Assembly (NCBI RefSeq): GCF_006442205.1
Contig: NZ_VFVR01000005.1
Span: forward strand, 186,001 to 250,000
Direction of reading: 5' to 3'
Origin: Mesorhizobium sp. B2-3-12
GTDB taxonomy: Bacteria; Pseudomonadota; Alphaproteobacteria; Rhizobiales; Rhizobiaceae
DNA: 64,000 nucleotides
The position numbers and the translations under genes were made by a program. The notes beneath the pieces were generated by a model. The model had not been told where the DNA came from. It was given only the letters and a program-made list of their open reading frames with translations, and searched no databases. How positions within the stretch are numbered: the first letter of the stretch is position 1; every line of letters starts with the position of its first letter. Of this stretch, positions 41,287-50,027 are shown one piece after another.

Positions 41287-42887
41287 CAAAGTGACTCCAG
41301 GAATTTGACCAATGCATCGCGCTCGGTGGCGCTGGCGGCGGCAAAGCGGTCGCGCGCCTTTCGCGCCTCGCCACCATGCCACAGGATAGCCTCGACCAAA
41401 GAGCGCGCACGGCCATCGTGCAGATAGAAGGAATTGCCGTTGACCGTTTCGGTAAGGCCTATGCCCCATAGCGGCGGGGTGCGCCATTCATTGCCGGTCG
41501 CCTCGCCCACGGCTTGGCCATCGGCAAGGTCGGGCCCCATGTCGTGCAGCAGGAAATCGGAATACGGCCAGATCAGCTGGAACGCCTGCGCCTTGTCTGG
41601 CGCGTCGCGGCGGGTAACGAATTTCGGCGTGTGGCAGGCAACGCAGCCGATTTCGTAAAACACCTTCTTGCCGGCGAGCACATCGGGCGAAGCGAGGTCG
41701 CGCCGCGCCGGCACTGCCAGGTTTCGCGAATAGAAGGTGACGAGGTCCATCACCGGCGCCGGTGCCTCGACGGGACCGAGGCGCGCCTGCACGCCGTTAG
41801 GCATGGCGAGGCATTTTATCTGCGCGGCGGTGCAGTCACCCCAGTGTTTCGGCTCTTCCGGCGTCGAGATGCCGATATCGCCGGCAAAGGCATCCGCCGC
41901 CTGCTGGCGGATCGATGCCGTCTGCGCCTTCCAGCCGAAACGGCCAATCGTCAGCTCGCCGCCCGGGCCATCGCGCACGATGTTCGGCTTGCCGGACACA
42001 CCATCGCCATCCCTGTCATCCGGGTCGGCATGAGCCAGAATGTCCGCCGGCGCGATCTGCTCGATCAGGCCAAGGCCGATCATCGGCGGCGTCAGGCGCG
42101 GCGACAGCGTGGTACGCGGATCGAGCGGCCCGTAGGCAAGGTCGGTGACGGAATAGCTGGGTTTGCGCAGGAAAACCACCGCGCCATCCGTCAGCTCCAC
42201 CTTACGTTCCTGATATTGGACGCGCATCCTGCCTTCACCCTCGAGGCCAGGGACGGCCAGCTCCTGCAGCTGCGTGCCGTAGACCGGGTCAGGGAGATTG
42301 AGCAGCCTGTGGTCTGCGAGCGCCGCTCTCTCTTCCGCGTTGCTGGCATCGCGCGCCAGCCGCAGGAACATCGAGGTGGTACCGACGTCGCCCTGCGGCG
42401 GCCGCCCACGGCCATCCTTGAGATGGCAGTTCTGGCAGGCACGTTCGTTGAACAGGGGCCCGAGCCCGTCCGACGCCTGCGTCGAGGATGGCGACGACAC
42501 CCAGTTCTTGCGAAACAGCGCGTTGCCGAGCTTGAAGGTGCCTTCTTCCTCGAAGGTGATGTTGGCCGAGGATTGCGAGAAGGAATCACGGCTGACCTCC
42601 TTCCGCGAGGTGCCGGCGCCACCTTGCATCAACTCGAAGGGTTCGGGCTTGGAGAAATCCGTTGTCGGCCTGGTGACGGCGGTGACGCGCGACTGATCCT
42701 TGGCATTGAGATCGGTGCGGCTGGCCGCGAGGCCGGCGGGTTGAAGATCGCCGGCGATCGCGGAGGATGTCAGCGCCAACAGCAAAATAACGCCGCGCCG
42801 ACCAGCCAATCTGGCTGGCGTTTTCCGGGGGGGCAGCGGGCCCTGGGCCCGCCGCAAGCGGCGCAGGACGTCTAAAGGGCGCCGCAT
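41286..42887 (-). CDS. Di-heme c-type cytochrome, putative thiol oxidoreductase (DUF1111)
   Basis: The 533-residue protein has an N-terminal export signal (RRGVILLLALTSSAIA, after an arginine-rich stretch) and two CxxCH heme sites, ACQNCHLKDGRG (about 150) and GCVACHTPKFV (about 415). The family is annotated as di-heme oxidoreductase with a peroxidase-like fold. Within imelysin clusters it could change the redox state of iron in the periplasm; this is inferred. It starts 13 bases after bfr and overlaps the imelysin gene. Confidence 0.87.
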   Translation of the reverse strand: MRRPLDVLRRLRRAQGPLPPRKTPARLAGRRGVILLLALTSSAIAGDLQPAGLAASRTDLNAKDQSRVTAVTRPTTDFSKPEPFELMQGGAGTSRKEVSRDSFSQSSANITFEEEGTFKLGNALFRKNWVSSPSSTQASDGLGPLFNERACQNCHLKDGRGRPPQGDVGTTSMFLRLARDASNAEERAALADHRLLNLPDPVYGTQLQELAVPGLEGEGRMRVQYQERKVELTDGAVVFLRKPSYSVTDLAYGPLDPRTTLSPRLTPPMIGLGLIEQIAPADILAHADPDDRDGDGVSGKPNIVRDGPGGELTIGRFGWKAQTASIRQQAADAFAGDIGISTPEEPKHWGDCTAAQIKCLAMPNGVQARLGPVEAPAPVMDLVTFYSRNLAVPARRDLASPDVLAGKKVFYEIGCVACHTPKFVTRRDAPDKAQAFQLIWPYSDFLLHDMGPDLADGQAVGEATGNEWRTPPLWGIGLTETVNGNSFYLHDGRARSLVEAILWHGGEARKARDRFAAASATERDALVKFLESL

Positions 42888-42899
42888 TCCCGCATGTCC

Positions 42900-43385
42900 T
42901 TACTCCGCCTCGTCCGCCGATGCGGCGTTGAGGAGGCCGTATTTCTCCTCGCCTATCGAGGCAAGCAGGTCGAGTTGCGTCTCGAGGAAGTCGATATGGC
43001 TTTCCTCGTCGGTGAGCAGTTCCTCGAACAGTTTCATCGTCACGTAGTCGCCCGCTTCCTCGCAGATTTCGCGCGACCGCTTGTAGGCGGTGCGTGCGTC
43101 ATATTCGCCGGCGAGATCGGATTCGAGCACTTCCTTGACGTTCTGGCCGATGCGCAGCGGCGCCACGGACTGCAGGTTGGGATGGCCTTCAAGGAAGATG
43201 ATGCGAGCGACGAGCTTGTCGGCGTGGTGCATCTCCTCGATCGATTCGGCGCGTTCCTTCTTGGCCAGCTTGGCGTATCCCCAGTCCTCGAGCAGACGGA
43301 AATGCACCCAATATTGATTGACGGCTCCAAGCTCCAGGAACAGAGCCTCGTTAAGCCGCTCGATGATCTGCGGTTCGCCTTTCAT
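42900..43385 (-). CDS. bfr: Bacterioferritin
   Basis: Bacterioferritin stores iron in a 24-subunit shell. The 161-residue protein keeps the ferroxidase ligands in [12 protein letters not shown] (Glu18), EEMHHADK (Glu51, His54), EYDART (Glu94) and [10 protein letters not shown] (Glu127, His130), and the heme-ligand Met52 in the EEMHH segment. The ATG at 43385 was used on homology. It overlaps the 3' end of bfd by 35 bases. Confidence 0.95.
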   Translation of the reverse strand: MKGEPQIIERLNEALFLELGAVNQYWVHFRLLEDWGYAKLAKKERAESIEEMHHADKLVARIIFLEGHPNLQSVAPLRIGQNVKEVLESDLAGEYDARTAYKRSREICEEAGDYVTMKLFEELLTDEESHIDFLETQLDLLASIGEEKYGLLNAASADEAE

Positions 43386-43662
43386 GGGTTCTGCTCCCGT
43401 ATTGGACGCGCAGGCCTCTGACGCGATCCAGGTGTGAAACGATGTCCACGCCGCTCGCCTGCGAGCGGGCGTGGTAGTTCTCGGTGACCCGAATGATCGT
43501 TTCCACCACATTTGGGAAGCAGCCGCAACAGCGACCTCGCTTGTGCATGGCGTGATAGACCTTTGCCGGCACGATGAGCTGCCAGGGATCCTGATCCAGC
43601 AAGCCGATGATCGTCTGCTCGATCTCCTTCTCGGTGATGATGTTGCAATGGCAGATCAGCAT
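43351..43662 (-). CDS. bfd: Bacterioferritin-associated ferredoxin
   Basis: Bfd is a [2Fe-2S] protein that reduces and mobilises iron from bacterioferritin. The 103-residue protein has the ligands Cys4 and Cys6 (ICHC) and Cys45/Cys48 (RCCGCF), with an extra Cys46. It is about 30 residues longer than typical Bfd; the extra tail overlaps the start of bfr. The bfd-bfr pair lies between an imelysin gene and the di-heme gene. Confidence 0.92.
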   Translation of the reverse strand: MLICHCNIITEKEIEQTIIGLLDQDPWQLIVPAKVYHAMHKRGRCCGCFPNVVETIIRVTENYHARSQASGVDIVSHLDRVRGLRVQYGSRTHERRTADHRAA

Positions 43663-43716
43663 TTCGTCGCTCTGGCTGACGGCGCTCCTATGCGCCGTTT
43701 GGCTGGGTGGTAGGGC

Positions 43717-45006
43717 TTACTTGAACACCTTGTCGGGTGCGTCGAGGCTGTCGGACCCCTCGAAGGCGATGTTGTTCAGCTTCAAGGCGCCGACGGCACG
43801 TTCGATCGACTTGGTCTGGTCGATCAATGCGTCGATCGCCGCCTGCACCGTGGCGTTGCCTGCGGTATTGCCTTCGGCGATCTGCTGGTCGTAGGCCTCG
43901 CCGGCCAGCGCCCGCGCCTTGATCGCGTCCATCTTGGCGACCGAGATGTCGAGCTTGCCGGTCAGTTCCTGGTCGATCGCCGGATCGGCAGCCTTGACCA
44001 TGTCGTGCACCGAGGGACCCGAAACGACGGTGCCGTCCAGCCTGGTGTAGCTGGCGAGATAGGCGGCGCGGATACCGACGGCATCATAGAGATGAGAATT
44101 GTAGGTGTTGTCGGAGAAGCAGTCATGCTCCTCTTCGGGATCATGCAGCAAGAGGCCGAGCTTCATCCGCTCGCCGGCCAGTTCGCCGTAGGAGAGCGAG
44201 CCCATGCCGGTGAAGATCACCGAAATGGCCGTGTTCGGCTCGCCATCGACCAGGTTCTTGCGCGCGGCGCCGTCTTCCTTCCAGTTGCCGACCATCTCCT
44301 GCAGGTCGGAAACCAGAAGGGTGCTGGCGGATTTCAGATATTCGGCCCGGCGGTCGCAATTGCCGCCGGTGCAGTTCTTGAGGTCGTAATCGGTGTAGGG
44401 GCGCTCGCCGGCGCCCGGGCCGGTGCCATGCAGGTCCTGGCCCCAGAGCAGAAATTCGATGGCGTGATAGCCGGTGGCGACATTGGCCTCGACGCCGCCG
44501 GCCTCCTGCAGCGTGCCGGAGAGGAATTCCGGCGACAGCTTCGAGGCGTCGACCTTCTTGCCGTTGATCTCGATCTCCTTGTTGGCGATCACATTGGCCG
44601 TGTAGAGCGAATTCGCGTCCGATTCGGTGCCGTAGCTCTTGGCGACATAGTCGATCAGGCCTTCGTCCAGCGGCCAGGAATTCACCTTGCCTTCCCAGTC
44701 ATCGACGATCTTGTTGCCGAAGCGATAGACCTCGGTCTGCTGGTAGGGCACGCGCGCCGCCTTCCAGGCGTCGCGGGCGGCATTGAGCGTTTCCGCCGAC
44801 GGGCTGGCAAGCAGTGCGTCGACCGCCTTGTCGAGCGCCTGCGCCGTGGTCAGCGAATCCTCGTATTTGGCAAGCCCGATGTCGGCATAGGTCATGATCA
44901 CGGCCTTCGTATCGGTCTCCGCCTTGGCCGGCAGCACGAAAACCGCCGCCGTCAACATTGCCGTGGCACCGATCGCAGCCAGCCTGCCGCCATATCGTGC
45001 TGTCAT
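43717..45006 (-). CDS. Imelysin-family (M75) iron-related periplasmic protein
   Basis: The 429-residue protein has a signal peptide (AAIGATAMLTAAVFVLPAKA, cleavage before ETDTK) and a complete imelysin domain with GYHAIEFLLWGQD, the GxHxxE motif (about 145), and a late segment HDCFSDNTYNSHLYDA. Such proteins, like IrpA, are required for growth under iron limitation in some bacteria. Three codons GTG-ATG-ATG compete as start; the second ATG at 45006 gives the best spacing to GGAGA. It is the first gene of the iron operon and lies downstream of the ICE palindrome. Confidence 0.9.
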   Translation of the reverse strand: MTARYGGRLAAIGATAMLTAAVFVLPAKAETDTKAVIMTYADIGLAKYEDSLTTAQALDKAVDALLASPSAETLNAARDAWKAARVPYQQTEVYRFGNKIVDDWEGKVNSWPLDEGLIDYVAKSYGTESDANSLYTANVIANKEIEINGKKVDASKLSPEFLSGTLQEAGGVEANVATGYHAIEFLLWGQDLHGTGPGAGERPYTDYDLKNCTGGNCDRRAEYLKSASTLLVSDLQEMVGNWKEDGAARKNLVDGEPNTAISVIFTGMGSLSYGELAGERMKLGLLLHDPEEEHDCFSDNTYNSHLYDAVGIRAAYLASYTRLDGTVVSGPSVHDMVKAADPAIDQELTGKLDISVAKMDAIKARALAGEAYDQQIAEGNTAGNATVQAAIDALIDQTKSIERAVGALKLNNIAFEGSDSLDAPDKVFK

Positions 45007-45440
45007 CATCACTCTCCAGGTCAAAGGGAATTCGGTAAAAGGCGCGCGCGCCAAACGGTGCCGGGACACAGGCACGCCATGCGGCACTAGGGATGCCGCG
45101 CCATTGCGCGGCTCAGGGAAGAAAGACATTAAATGCCTCCAATCGAACGGGTTCAAGGCCCAAACATCAAAGGGATGCGCTGACGCGCGAGCCTCCATAA
45201 AGCGACGGCGGCGCCGGAAGTCAACTGGCCAACCACAAAAAAATCAATTGAAACAACAGTTTAGAATTATTCTAAACTAGGATTATCAACTTTAAATCAC
45301 ATCGCCCGCACCTATCGCTGAGGAGGACGAGATTGACAGGAGCCGTTCCGGATGCGACCCGGACAAGGGCTCTCGCGGCGGCGGTGGACAATCGCCAGGT
45401 GGCGTCACGTCCTAGATTTGAAACAGGAATTCGGGTTGCG
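45007..45440. other. Divergent control region of the iron locus
   Basis: Apart from the ICE and its overlapping promoter, this 434-base spacer holds an AT-rich stretch (45238-45300), rare in this GC-rich window, and a perfect AGGAGG at 45321-45326 followed after six bases by a TTG (45333) in frame with the flavoprotein. The part next to the imelysin gene (45010-45200) shows no feature I recognise; the minus-strand open frame through it is GC-rich background. Confidence 0.5.
45248..45278. promoter_or_regulatory. Iron control element (ICE/Irr box) in a divergent promoter
   Basis: AGTTTAGAA-TTA-TTCTAAACT (45258-45278) is a perfect 9+3+9 palindrome that contains the Irr-box core TTTAGAA-N3-TTCTAAA. 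On the plus strand a -35-like TTGAAA (45248-45253) and a -10-like TCTAAA (45271-45276) are 17 bases apart, so a bound Irr would cover the promoter of the flavoprotein gene. It also lies about 250 bases ahead of the imelysin start on the minus strand. Confidence 0.8.
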
Positions 45441-46694
45441 ATGAAGAACGGCGTTGTCATTGTCGGTGCGGGTCATGCGGGCGTGCAAGCGGCGGCAAGC
45501 CTGCGCGAGGACGGCTATGAAGGGCCGGTGATCCTCGTCGGCGACGAGAGCGAACTGCCCTACCACAAGCCGCCGCTATCGAAGACCTTCATCAAGGACG
45601 CCGAGGCAAAGCCGCAACCCTTGCGCGGCGAGGCTTTTTATACCGGCAACACCATCGACTACCGGCCGGGCATCAGGATCGATCGTATCGATACGGCAGG
45701 CCGAAAGCTCGAAATTGAAGGCGGTGGCGAGCTTGCGTTCGACCACCTGATCCTGGCGACCGGCTCGCAGCCACGTATCCTGCCGCTGCCAGGCTCCGAT
45801 CTTGCCGGCGTGCTATCGCTGCGCTCGCTGGCCGACGCGCGGCTGATCCGGGCGTTGAGCGCGCACAGCGAAGATGTCGTCATCCTCGGCGGCGGCTTCA
45901 TCGGGCTGGAAATCGCCGCGACGCTGCGGGCGGCAGGCCGCACCGTAACGGTTGTCGAGGCCGTCGACCGGCTGCTTGGCCGCGCCGTGGCGCCTGTCGT
46001 GGCGAGCCATGTCCGGCAGCGGCTGGAAGCGACCGGCGTGCGCATCCTGACCGGCACCACCGTTGCAAGCCTCCAAGGTGAAAACGGCCACGTCAGCGCC
46101 GTCGTCATCTCGTCAGGCGAAATTCTGCCGGCGCGCATGGTCATTGTCGGCATCGGCGCCGTGCCGAACGTCGAACTGGCGCAGGAAGCTGGGCTCATGA
46201 TCGCCAATGGCATTCGCGTCGATCAGCAGATGCGCAGTTCGGTGCCGCAAATCCTGGCCATCGGCGACGTCGCCTCCTATCGGCACTGGTTCACCGGCGG
46301 TGATGTCAGGCTGGAATCGGTGCAGAACGCCACGGACCAGGCGCGACTCGCCGCCCGGACAATTACCGGTCACACCGACGCCTATTCGGCGGTGCCGTGG
46401 TTCTGGTCCGACATTGGCGACATGAAGCTGCAGATGGTCGGCCTGACATCAGGAGGCGACAGCCATGTCGTGCTCGGCGACCTGCCCGACAACAAATTCT
46501 CGATCTATCACTATGCCGGTGACCGGCTGCTCGGCATCGAATCCGTCAACCGCCCCGGCGACCACATGCTTGGCCGCAAGATGCTCGGCGCCGGCTTCTC
46601 GCCAACGCCGCGGATGGTGGCCGGGGGCCCGGAAGAGCTAAAAGCAGCATTGGCTGCGTTTCAGCAGGACGATCCTGCCCGCGCCGCGAGCTAA
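45441..46694 (+). CDS. NAD(P)H-dependent FAD reductase (ferredoxin/rubredoxin reductase family)
   Basis: The 417-residue protein opens with the FAD-binding VVIVGAGHAGVQAAASL and has the second Rossmann motif VVILGGGFIGLEIAATL (about 147) and ILAIGDVASY (about 272), typical of BphA4/putidaredoxin-reductase-like enzymes that pass electrons from NADH to ferredoxins. The partner is unknown; the divergent operon encodes Bfd. The ATG at 45441 fits the family start, but a TTG at 45333 with a perfect AGGAGG would add 36 residues. Confidence 0.88.
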   Translation: MKNGVVIVGAGHAGVQAAASLREDGYEGPVILVGDESELPYHKPPLSKTFIKDAEAKPQPLRGEAFYTGNTIDYRPGIRIDRIDTAGRKLEIEGGGELAFDHLILATGSQPRILPLPGSDLAGVLSLRSLADARLIRALSAHSEDVVILGGGFIGLEIAATLRAAGRTVTVVEAVDRLLGRAVAPVVASHVRQRLEATGVRILTGTTVASLQGENGHVSAVVISSGEILPARMVIVGIGAVPNVELAQEAGLMIANGIRVDQQMRSSVPQILAIGDVASYRHWFTGGDVRLESVQNATDQARLAARTITGHTDAYSAVPWFWSDIGDMKLQMVGLTSGGDSHVVLGDLPDNKFSIYHYAGDRLLGIESVNRPGDHMLGRKMLGAGFSPTPRMVAGGPEELKAALAAFQQDDPARAAS

Positions 46695-46730
46695 AAGAAG
46701 CCGGGAACCTTGGCAAAACGCCTTGGCGAT

Positions 46731-46759
46731 CTTATCATAAATTGATAATATTTGATAAG
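46731..46759 (+). promoter_or_regulatory. Operator repeats of the parDE module
   Basis: CTTATCA (46731-46737) and TGATAAG (46753-46759) are perfect inverted repeats, with a further TTGATAA (46742-46748) between them; TTGATAA recurs at 46752-46758. They lie 17 bases before the antitoxin start, where ParD-type autorepression is expected. Confidence 0.6.
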
Positions 46760-46775
46760 ATGAAAGGTTGCTCTC

Positions 46776-47033
46776 ATGCCTGCGAGCTATAGCATCGGCC
46801 CCCGCTACGAAACATTCGTGCGCGAACTGGTCGAAAGCGGCCGCTATGCCAGCGCCAGCGAAGTCGTGCGCGATAGCCTGCGCTTATTGGAGGAACGCGA
46901 GGAGCAGCGCCAAGCGAAACTTGCCGCGCTGCGTGAGGACATCCGCATAGGCGTCGAAAGCGGACCAAGCATTCCGGCCGACAGCGTCTTTGATCGCTTG
47001 GAGAAAAAATACAGCGGTGGAACCCGCAAATAA
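46776..47033 (+). CDS. ParD-family antitoxin
   Basis: The 85-residue protein has a ribbon-helix-helix N-terminus (SIGPRYETFVRELVESGRYA, then SASEVVRDSLRLLEEREEQR) and a C-terminal toxin-binding part ending EKKYSGGTRK. ParD represses its own operon and neutralises ParE. The stop overlaps the toxin start as TAATG. Operator-like repeats stand just upstream. Confidence 0.92.
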   Translation: MPASYSIGPRYETFVRELVESGRYASASEVVRDSLRLLEEREEQRQAKLAALREDIRIGVESGPSIPADSVFDRLEKKYSGGTRK

Positions 47034-47344
47034 TGGCTCTCAGTTTTGCCCCTGCCGCAGTGCAAGACATTGAGGAGATCGGCGATTACATCCATGCTGA
47101 AAATCCGGCCGCCGCTTACCGTCTAATATCCGCGCTTCGGGAACGATGTGGCCGCATAGCGAATGCGCCACGTGGGGGCGCACCTCGTTCCGCGCTTTGG
47201 CCTGGTCTGCGCTCCGTCGCGTTCCAGAAATATGTGATCTTCTACATCGCTCAAGGCAACGACGTGCGTGTCGAGCGCATCTTGCACGGTGCCCGCGATA
47301 TCGCGGGCATTTTCGACGAAGGCAAGATGCCCAAAGACATGTGA
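47033..47344 (+). CDS. ParE-family toxin
   Basis: The 103-residue protein has the RelE/ParE fold pattern: FAPAAVQDIEEIGDYIHAEN at the N-terminus and VAFQKYVIFYIAQGNDVRVERILHG near the end in two adjacent parts. ParE inhibits DNA gyrase. It is translationally coupled to ParD and convergent with gabT. Confidence 0.92.
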   Translation: MALSFAPAAVQDIEEIGDYIHAENPAAAYRLISALRERCGRIANAPRGGAPRSALWPGLRSVAFQKYVIFYIAQGNDVRVERILHGARDIAGIFDEGKMPKDM

Positions 47345-47367
47345 CGCGGAACGCCCGTCCTCGTGGC

Positions 47368-48645
47368 TCAGGCCGCGCACACCTCTCGGATCGAGCTTTC
47401 CAGTATGTCGAGCGCTTCGTTCATCACTTCGTCCTGAATGGTGATCGGGGCCAGGAAACGGATGACGTTGCCGTGGACGCCGCAGGTCAGCAGGATCAGG
47501 CCCTTGTCGAGCGCCTTCAGCCGGATGGCGTTGGCGATCTCGGCCGAGGGCAGCCCCTTCTTGACGTCGTTGAACTCGACCGCGTTCATGAAGCCGAGGC
47601 CCCTGATGTCGACGATCTCGGGCACGTCGTCGCGGATCGACTGCAGGCGCTGCTTCAGCCGCGCGCCCAGTGTGTTGGCGCGATCACAGAGCTTCTCGTC
47701 CTCGATGACGTCGAGCACGGCGTGCGCCGCGGCCACGCCGATCGGGCTGCCGCCATAGGTGCCGCCGAGGCCACCAGGGCCAGGCGCATCCATGATCTCG
47801 GCGCGGCCGGTGACCGCCGACAACGGGAAGCCGCCGGCCAGGCTCTTGGCCATGGTGGTGATGTCGGCAGCCACCTCGTGGTGGTCCATGGCGAACATCT
47901 TGCCGGTGCGGGCAAAGCCGGTCTGCACCTCATCGGCGATCAGCAGCATGCCATGCTGGTCGCAGAGCTTGCGTAGCGCGGTCAGGAATTCGCGCGGCGC
48001 CTCGTAGAAACCGCCCTCGCCCTGCACCGGCTCGACGATGATGGCGGCGACGCGGGCCGGATCGACATCGGCCTTGAACAGCCGGTCGAGCGCGGCCAGT
48101 GAATCGGCCACCGACACGCCATGCAGCGGCACCGGGAACGGCGCGTGGTAGACGTCGCCCGGCATGGCGCCGAAGCCGACCTTGTAGGGCACGACCTTGC
48201 CGGTCAGCGCCATGCCCATGAAGGTGCGGCCATGGAAGCCGCCGGCAAAGGCGATGACAGCCGGACGGCCGGTGGCGTTGCGGGCGATCTTGATGGCGTT
48301 CTCGACGGCTTCAGCGCCGGTGGTGACGAAGATGGTCTTCTTCTCGAACTTGCCGGGCAGCATGGCGTTCAGCCGTTCGGCCAACCTGACATAGCTTTCA
48401 TAGGGCACGACCTGGTGGCAGGTATGGGTGAAACGGTCGAGCTGCGCCTTGACTGCCTCGATCACCCGGGGATGGCGGTGGCCGGTGTTGACGACGGCGA
48501 TGCCGGAGGAGAAATCGATGTAGCGGCGGCCCTCGACGTCCCAGATCTCCGAATTCTCGGCCCGATCGGCATATATCTGCGTGGTCATGCCGACGCCGCG
48601 CGAGATCGACTGGTTCTTGCGTTCGGAAATGGCGGAGTTCTTCAT
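47368..48645 (-). CDS. gabT: 4-aminobutyrate aminotransferase
   Basis: GabT moves the amino group of 4-aminobutyrate to 2-oxoglutarate, giving succinate semialdehyde. The 425-residue class III PLP enzyme has VTTGAEAVENAIKIAR, FHGRTFMGMALTG, the ADEVQTGFARTG segment and the PLP lysine in TTMAKSLAGGFPLSAV (about 270). The second of two adjacent ATGs (48645) has GAGGG at 5 bases. Related 5-aminovalerate enzymes look alike. gabD is not adjacent. Confidence 0.9.
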   Translation of the reverse strand: MKNSAISERKNQSISRGVGMTTQIYADRAENSEIWDVEGRRYIDFSSGIAVVNTGHRHPRVIEAVKAQLDRFTHTCHQVVPYESYVRLAERLNAMLPGKFEKKTIFVTTGAEAVENAIKIARNATGRPAVIAFAGGFHGRTFMGMALTGKVVPYKVGFGAMPGDVYHAPFPVPLHGVSVADSLAALDRLFKADVDPARVAAIIVEPVQGEGGFYEAPREFLTALRKLCDQHGMLLIADEVQTGFARTGKMFAMDHHEVAADITTMAKSLAGGFPLSAVTGRAEIMDAPGPGGLGGTYGGSPIGVAAAHAVLDVIEDEKLCDRANTLGARLKQRLQSIRDDVPEIVDIRGLGFMNAVEFNDVKKGLPSAEIANAIRLKALDKGLILLTCGVHGNVIRFLAPITIQDEVMNEALDILESSIREVCAA

Positions 48646-48887
48646 CATGTCCCTCACCGGGCCATCCCTCATCGAGATGGGGCCCGTTCTGTTTGATGCC
48701 GTTGAGTTCCCTTCTGGCCTTATTTCAGATTTTCCTCAAGCCGGCACCATCACCGGGTCGATTGGGCCTGACTTAACCAGCCTGGCGATACGCGTACGAG
48801 ACCGGTTTCCTTTTTTTCGGGATCGACTATCCTTCTGATATCCGCGAGGGATCGCGCTCAGCGACCTTCACGCGGCCGAGGGGAACC

Positions 48888-50027
48888 ATGAGCAGGAACG
48901 CGACATCGTCCGTCTCGCCGCCATCCGTCGAAACCGTCGGTCTTTTGTCTTTTCCAGCCGTTTCCGTCGTCGCCTGTACAGTCCTGATGCTGCTGTCCGG
49001 TTGCCAGAAACAACAACAGGCGGAAGAGAAAAAGCTGCCGATCATGGTGCGCACCGAGACGGCGACGATGTCGGATTATGCGCCGAGAACCTCGCTGACC
49101 GGAGTGATCGCGGCGCGTACGCTGAACAATCTGTCGTTCCGGGTCGGTGGCCGCGTCGCGGAGCGGCTTGTCGATGTCGGCCAGCATATCGATCAAGGGA
49201 CGGTACTTGCCCGCATCGATCCGCAGGAGCAGGAGTCCGATTTGCGCTCCGCACAGGCCGATCTCGATGCCGCGCAGGCGCAATTGACCCAGGCCGCGGC
49301 CACTTTCGAGCGACAAAAGACGCTGCTTGCCCAGGGCTTCACCACCAGGCGCGATTATGACACCGCCGACCAGGCGCTGAAGGTCGCGCAAGGCAGCGTC
49401 GATGCCGCGCGGAGCGCGCTCGCCAATGCCCAGCAGAACCTGTCCTTCACCGAGCTCAAGGCCGGCGCCGCGGGGGTCATCACCGCCCGCCAGGTCGAAG
49501 CCGGCCAGGTGGTGCAGGCGGCGCAGACCGTCTTCACCGTCGCCGAGGACGGCGACCGCGACGCGGTGTTCAATGTGCAGGAGACGCTGGTTGCCAAAAC
49601 GCCGGCTTCTCCCGCGGTGACGATCACGCTGTTGTCCGACCCGCAGGTCAAGGCAACGGGCAAGGTGCGCGAGATCTCGCCGGCGGTCGACCCGGCTTCG
49701 GGCTCGATCAGGGTGAAGGTCGCCATTCCCGACACGCCCGCTGGCATGCCTCTGGGAGCGGCCGTCATCGGCTCGGTCAGCGCCAAGCCGGCGAAGGCGA
49801 TCCTGTTGCCATGGCAGGCACTGACCTCCAGCGCCGGCAAACCCGCGGTGTGGATCGTCGACCCATCGACCAAGGCGGTGACGATGGCCCCGGTCGAGGT
49901 GCTGGCGTTCGATTCGGGCACGGTGGCGATCGCCAAGGGATTGGACGAGGGCCAGAGCGTCGTTACATCGGGCGGACAGTTGCTCAGCCCCGGACAGACC
50001 ATCGAGATATCGGGGGCGGCGCAATGA
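48888..50027 (+). CDS. RND efflux periplasmic adaptor, lipoprotein (first of two)
   Basis: The 379-residue protein has a lipoprotein signal ending LMLLSGC and the order of an AcrA-like adaptor: lipoyl half (GGRVAERLVDVGQHIDQGTVLARI in parts), a coiled-coil hairpin (about 110-185), the second lipoyl half with AGAAGVITARQVEAGQVV, and a beta-barrel. It links the inner-membrane pump to an outer-membrane channel. GAGGGGAACC precedes the ATG. Its stop overlaps the next adaptor gene as ATGA. Confidence 0.92.
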   Translation: MSRNATSSVSPPSVETVGLLSFPAVSVVACTVLMLLSGCQKQQQAEEKKLPIMVRTETATMSDYAPRTSLTGVIAARTLNNLSFRVGGRVAERLVDVGQHIDQGTVLARIDPQEQESDLRSAQADLDAAQAQLTQAAATFERQKTLLAQGFTTRRDYDTADQALKVAQGSVDAARSALANAQQNLSFTELKAGAAGVITARQVEAGQVVQAAQTVFTVAEDGDRDAVFNVQETLVAKTPASPAVTITLLSDPQVKATGKVREISPAVDPASGSIRVKVAIPDTPAGMPLGAAVIGSVSAKPAKAILLPWQALTSSAGKPAVWIVDPSTKAVTMAPVEVLAFDSGTVAIAKGLDEGQSVVTSGGQLLSPGQTIEISGAAQ

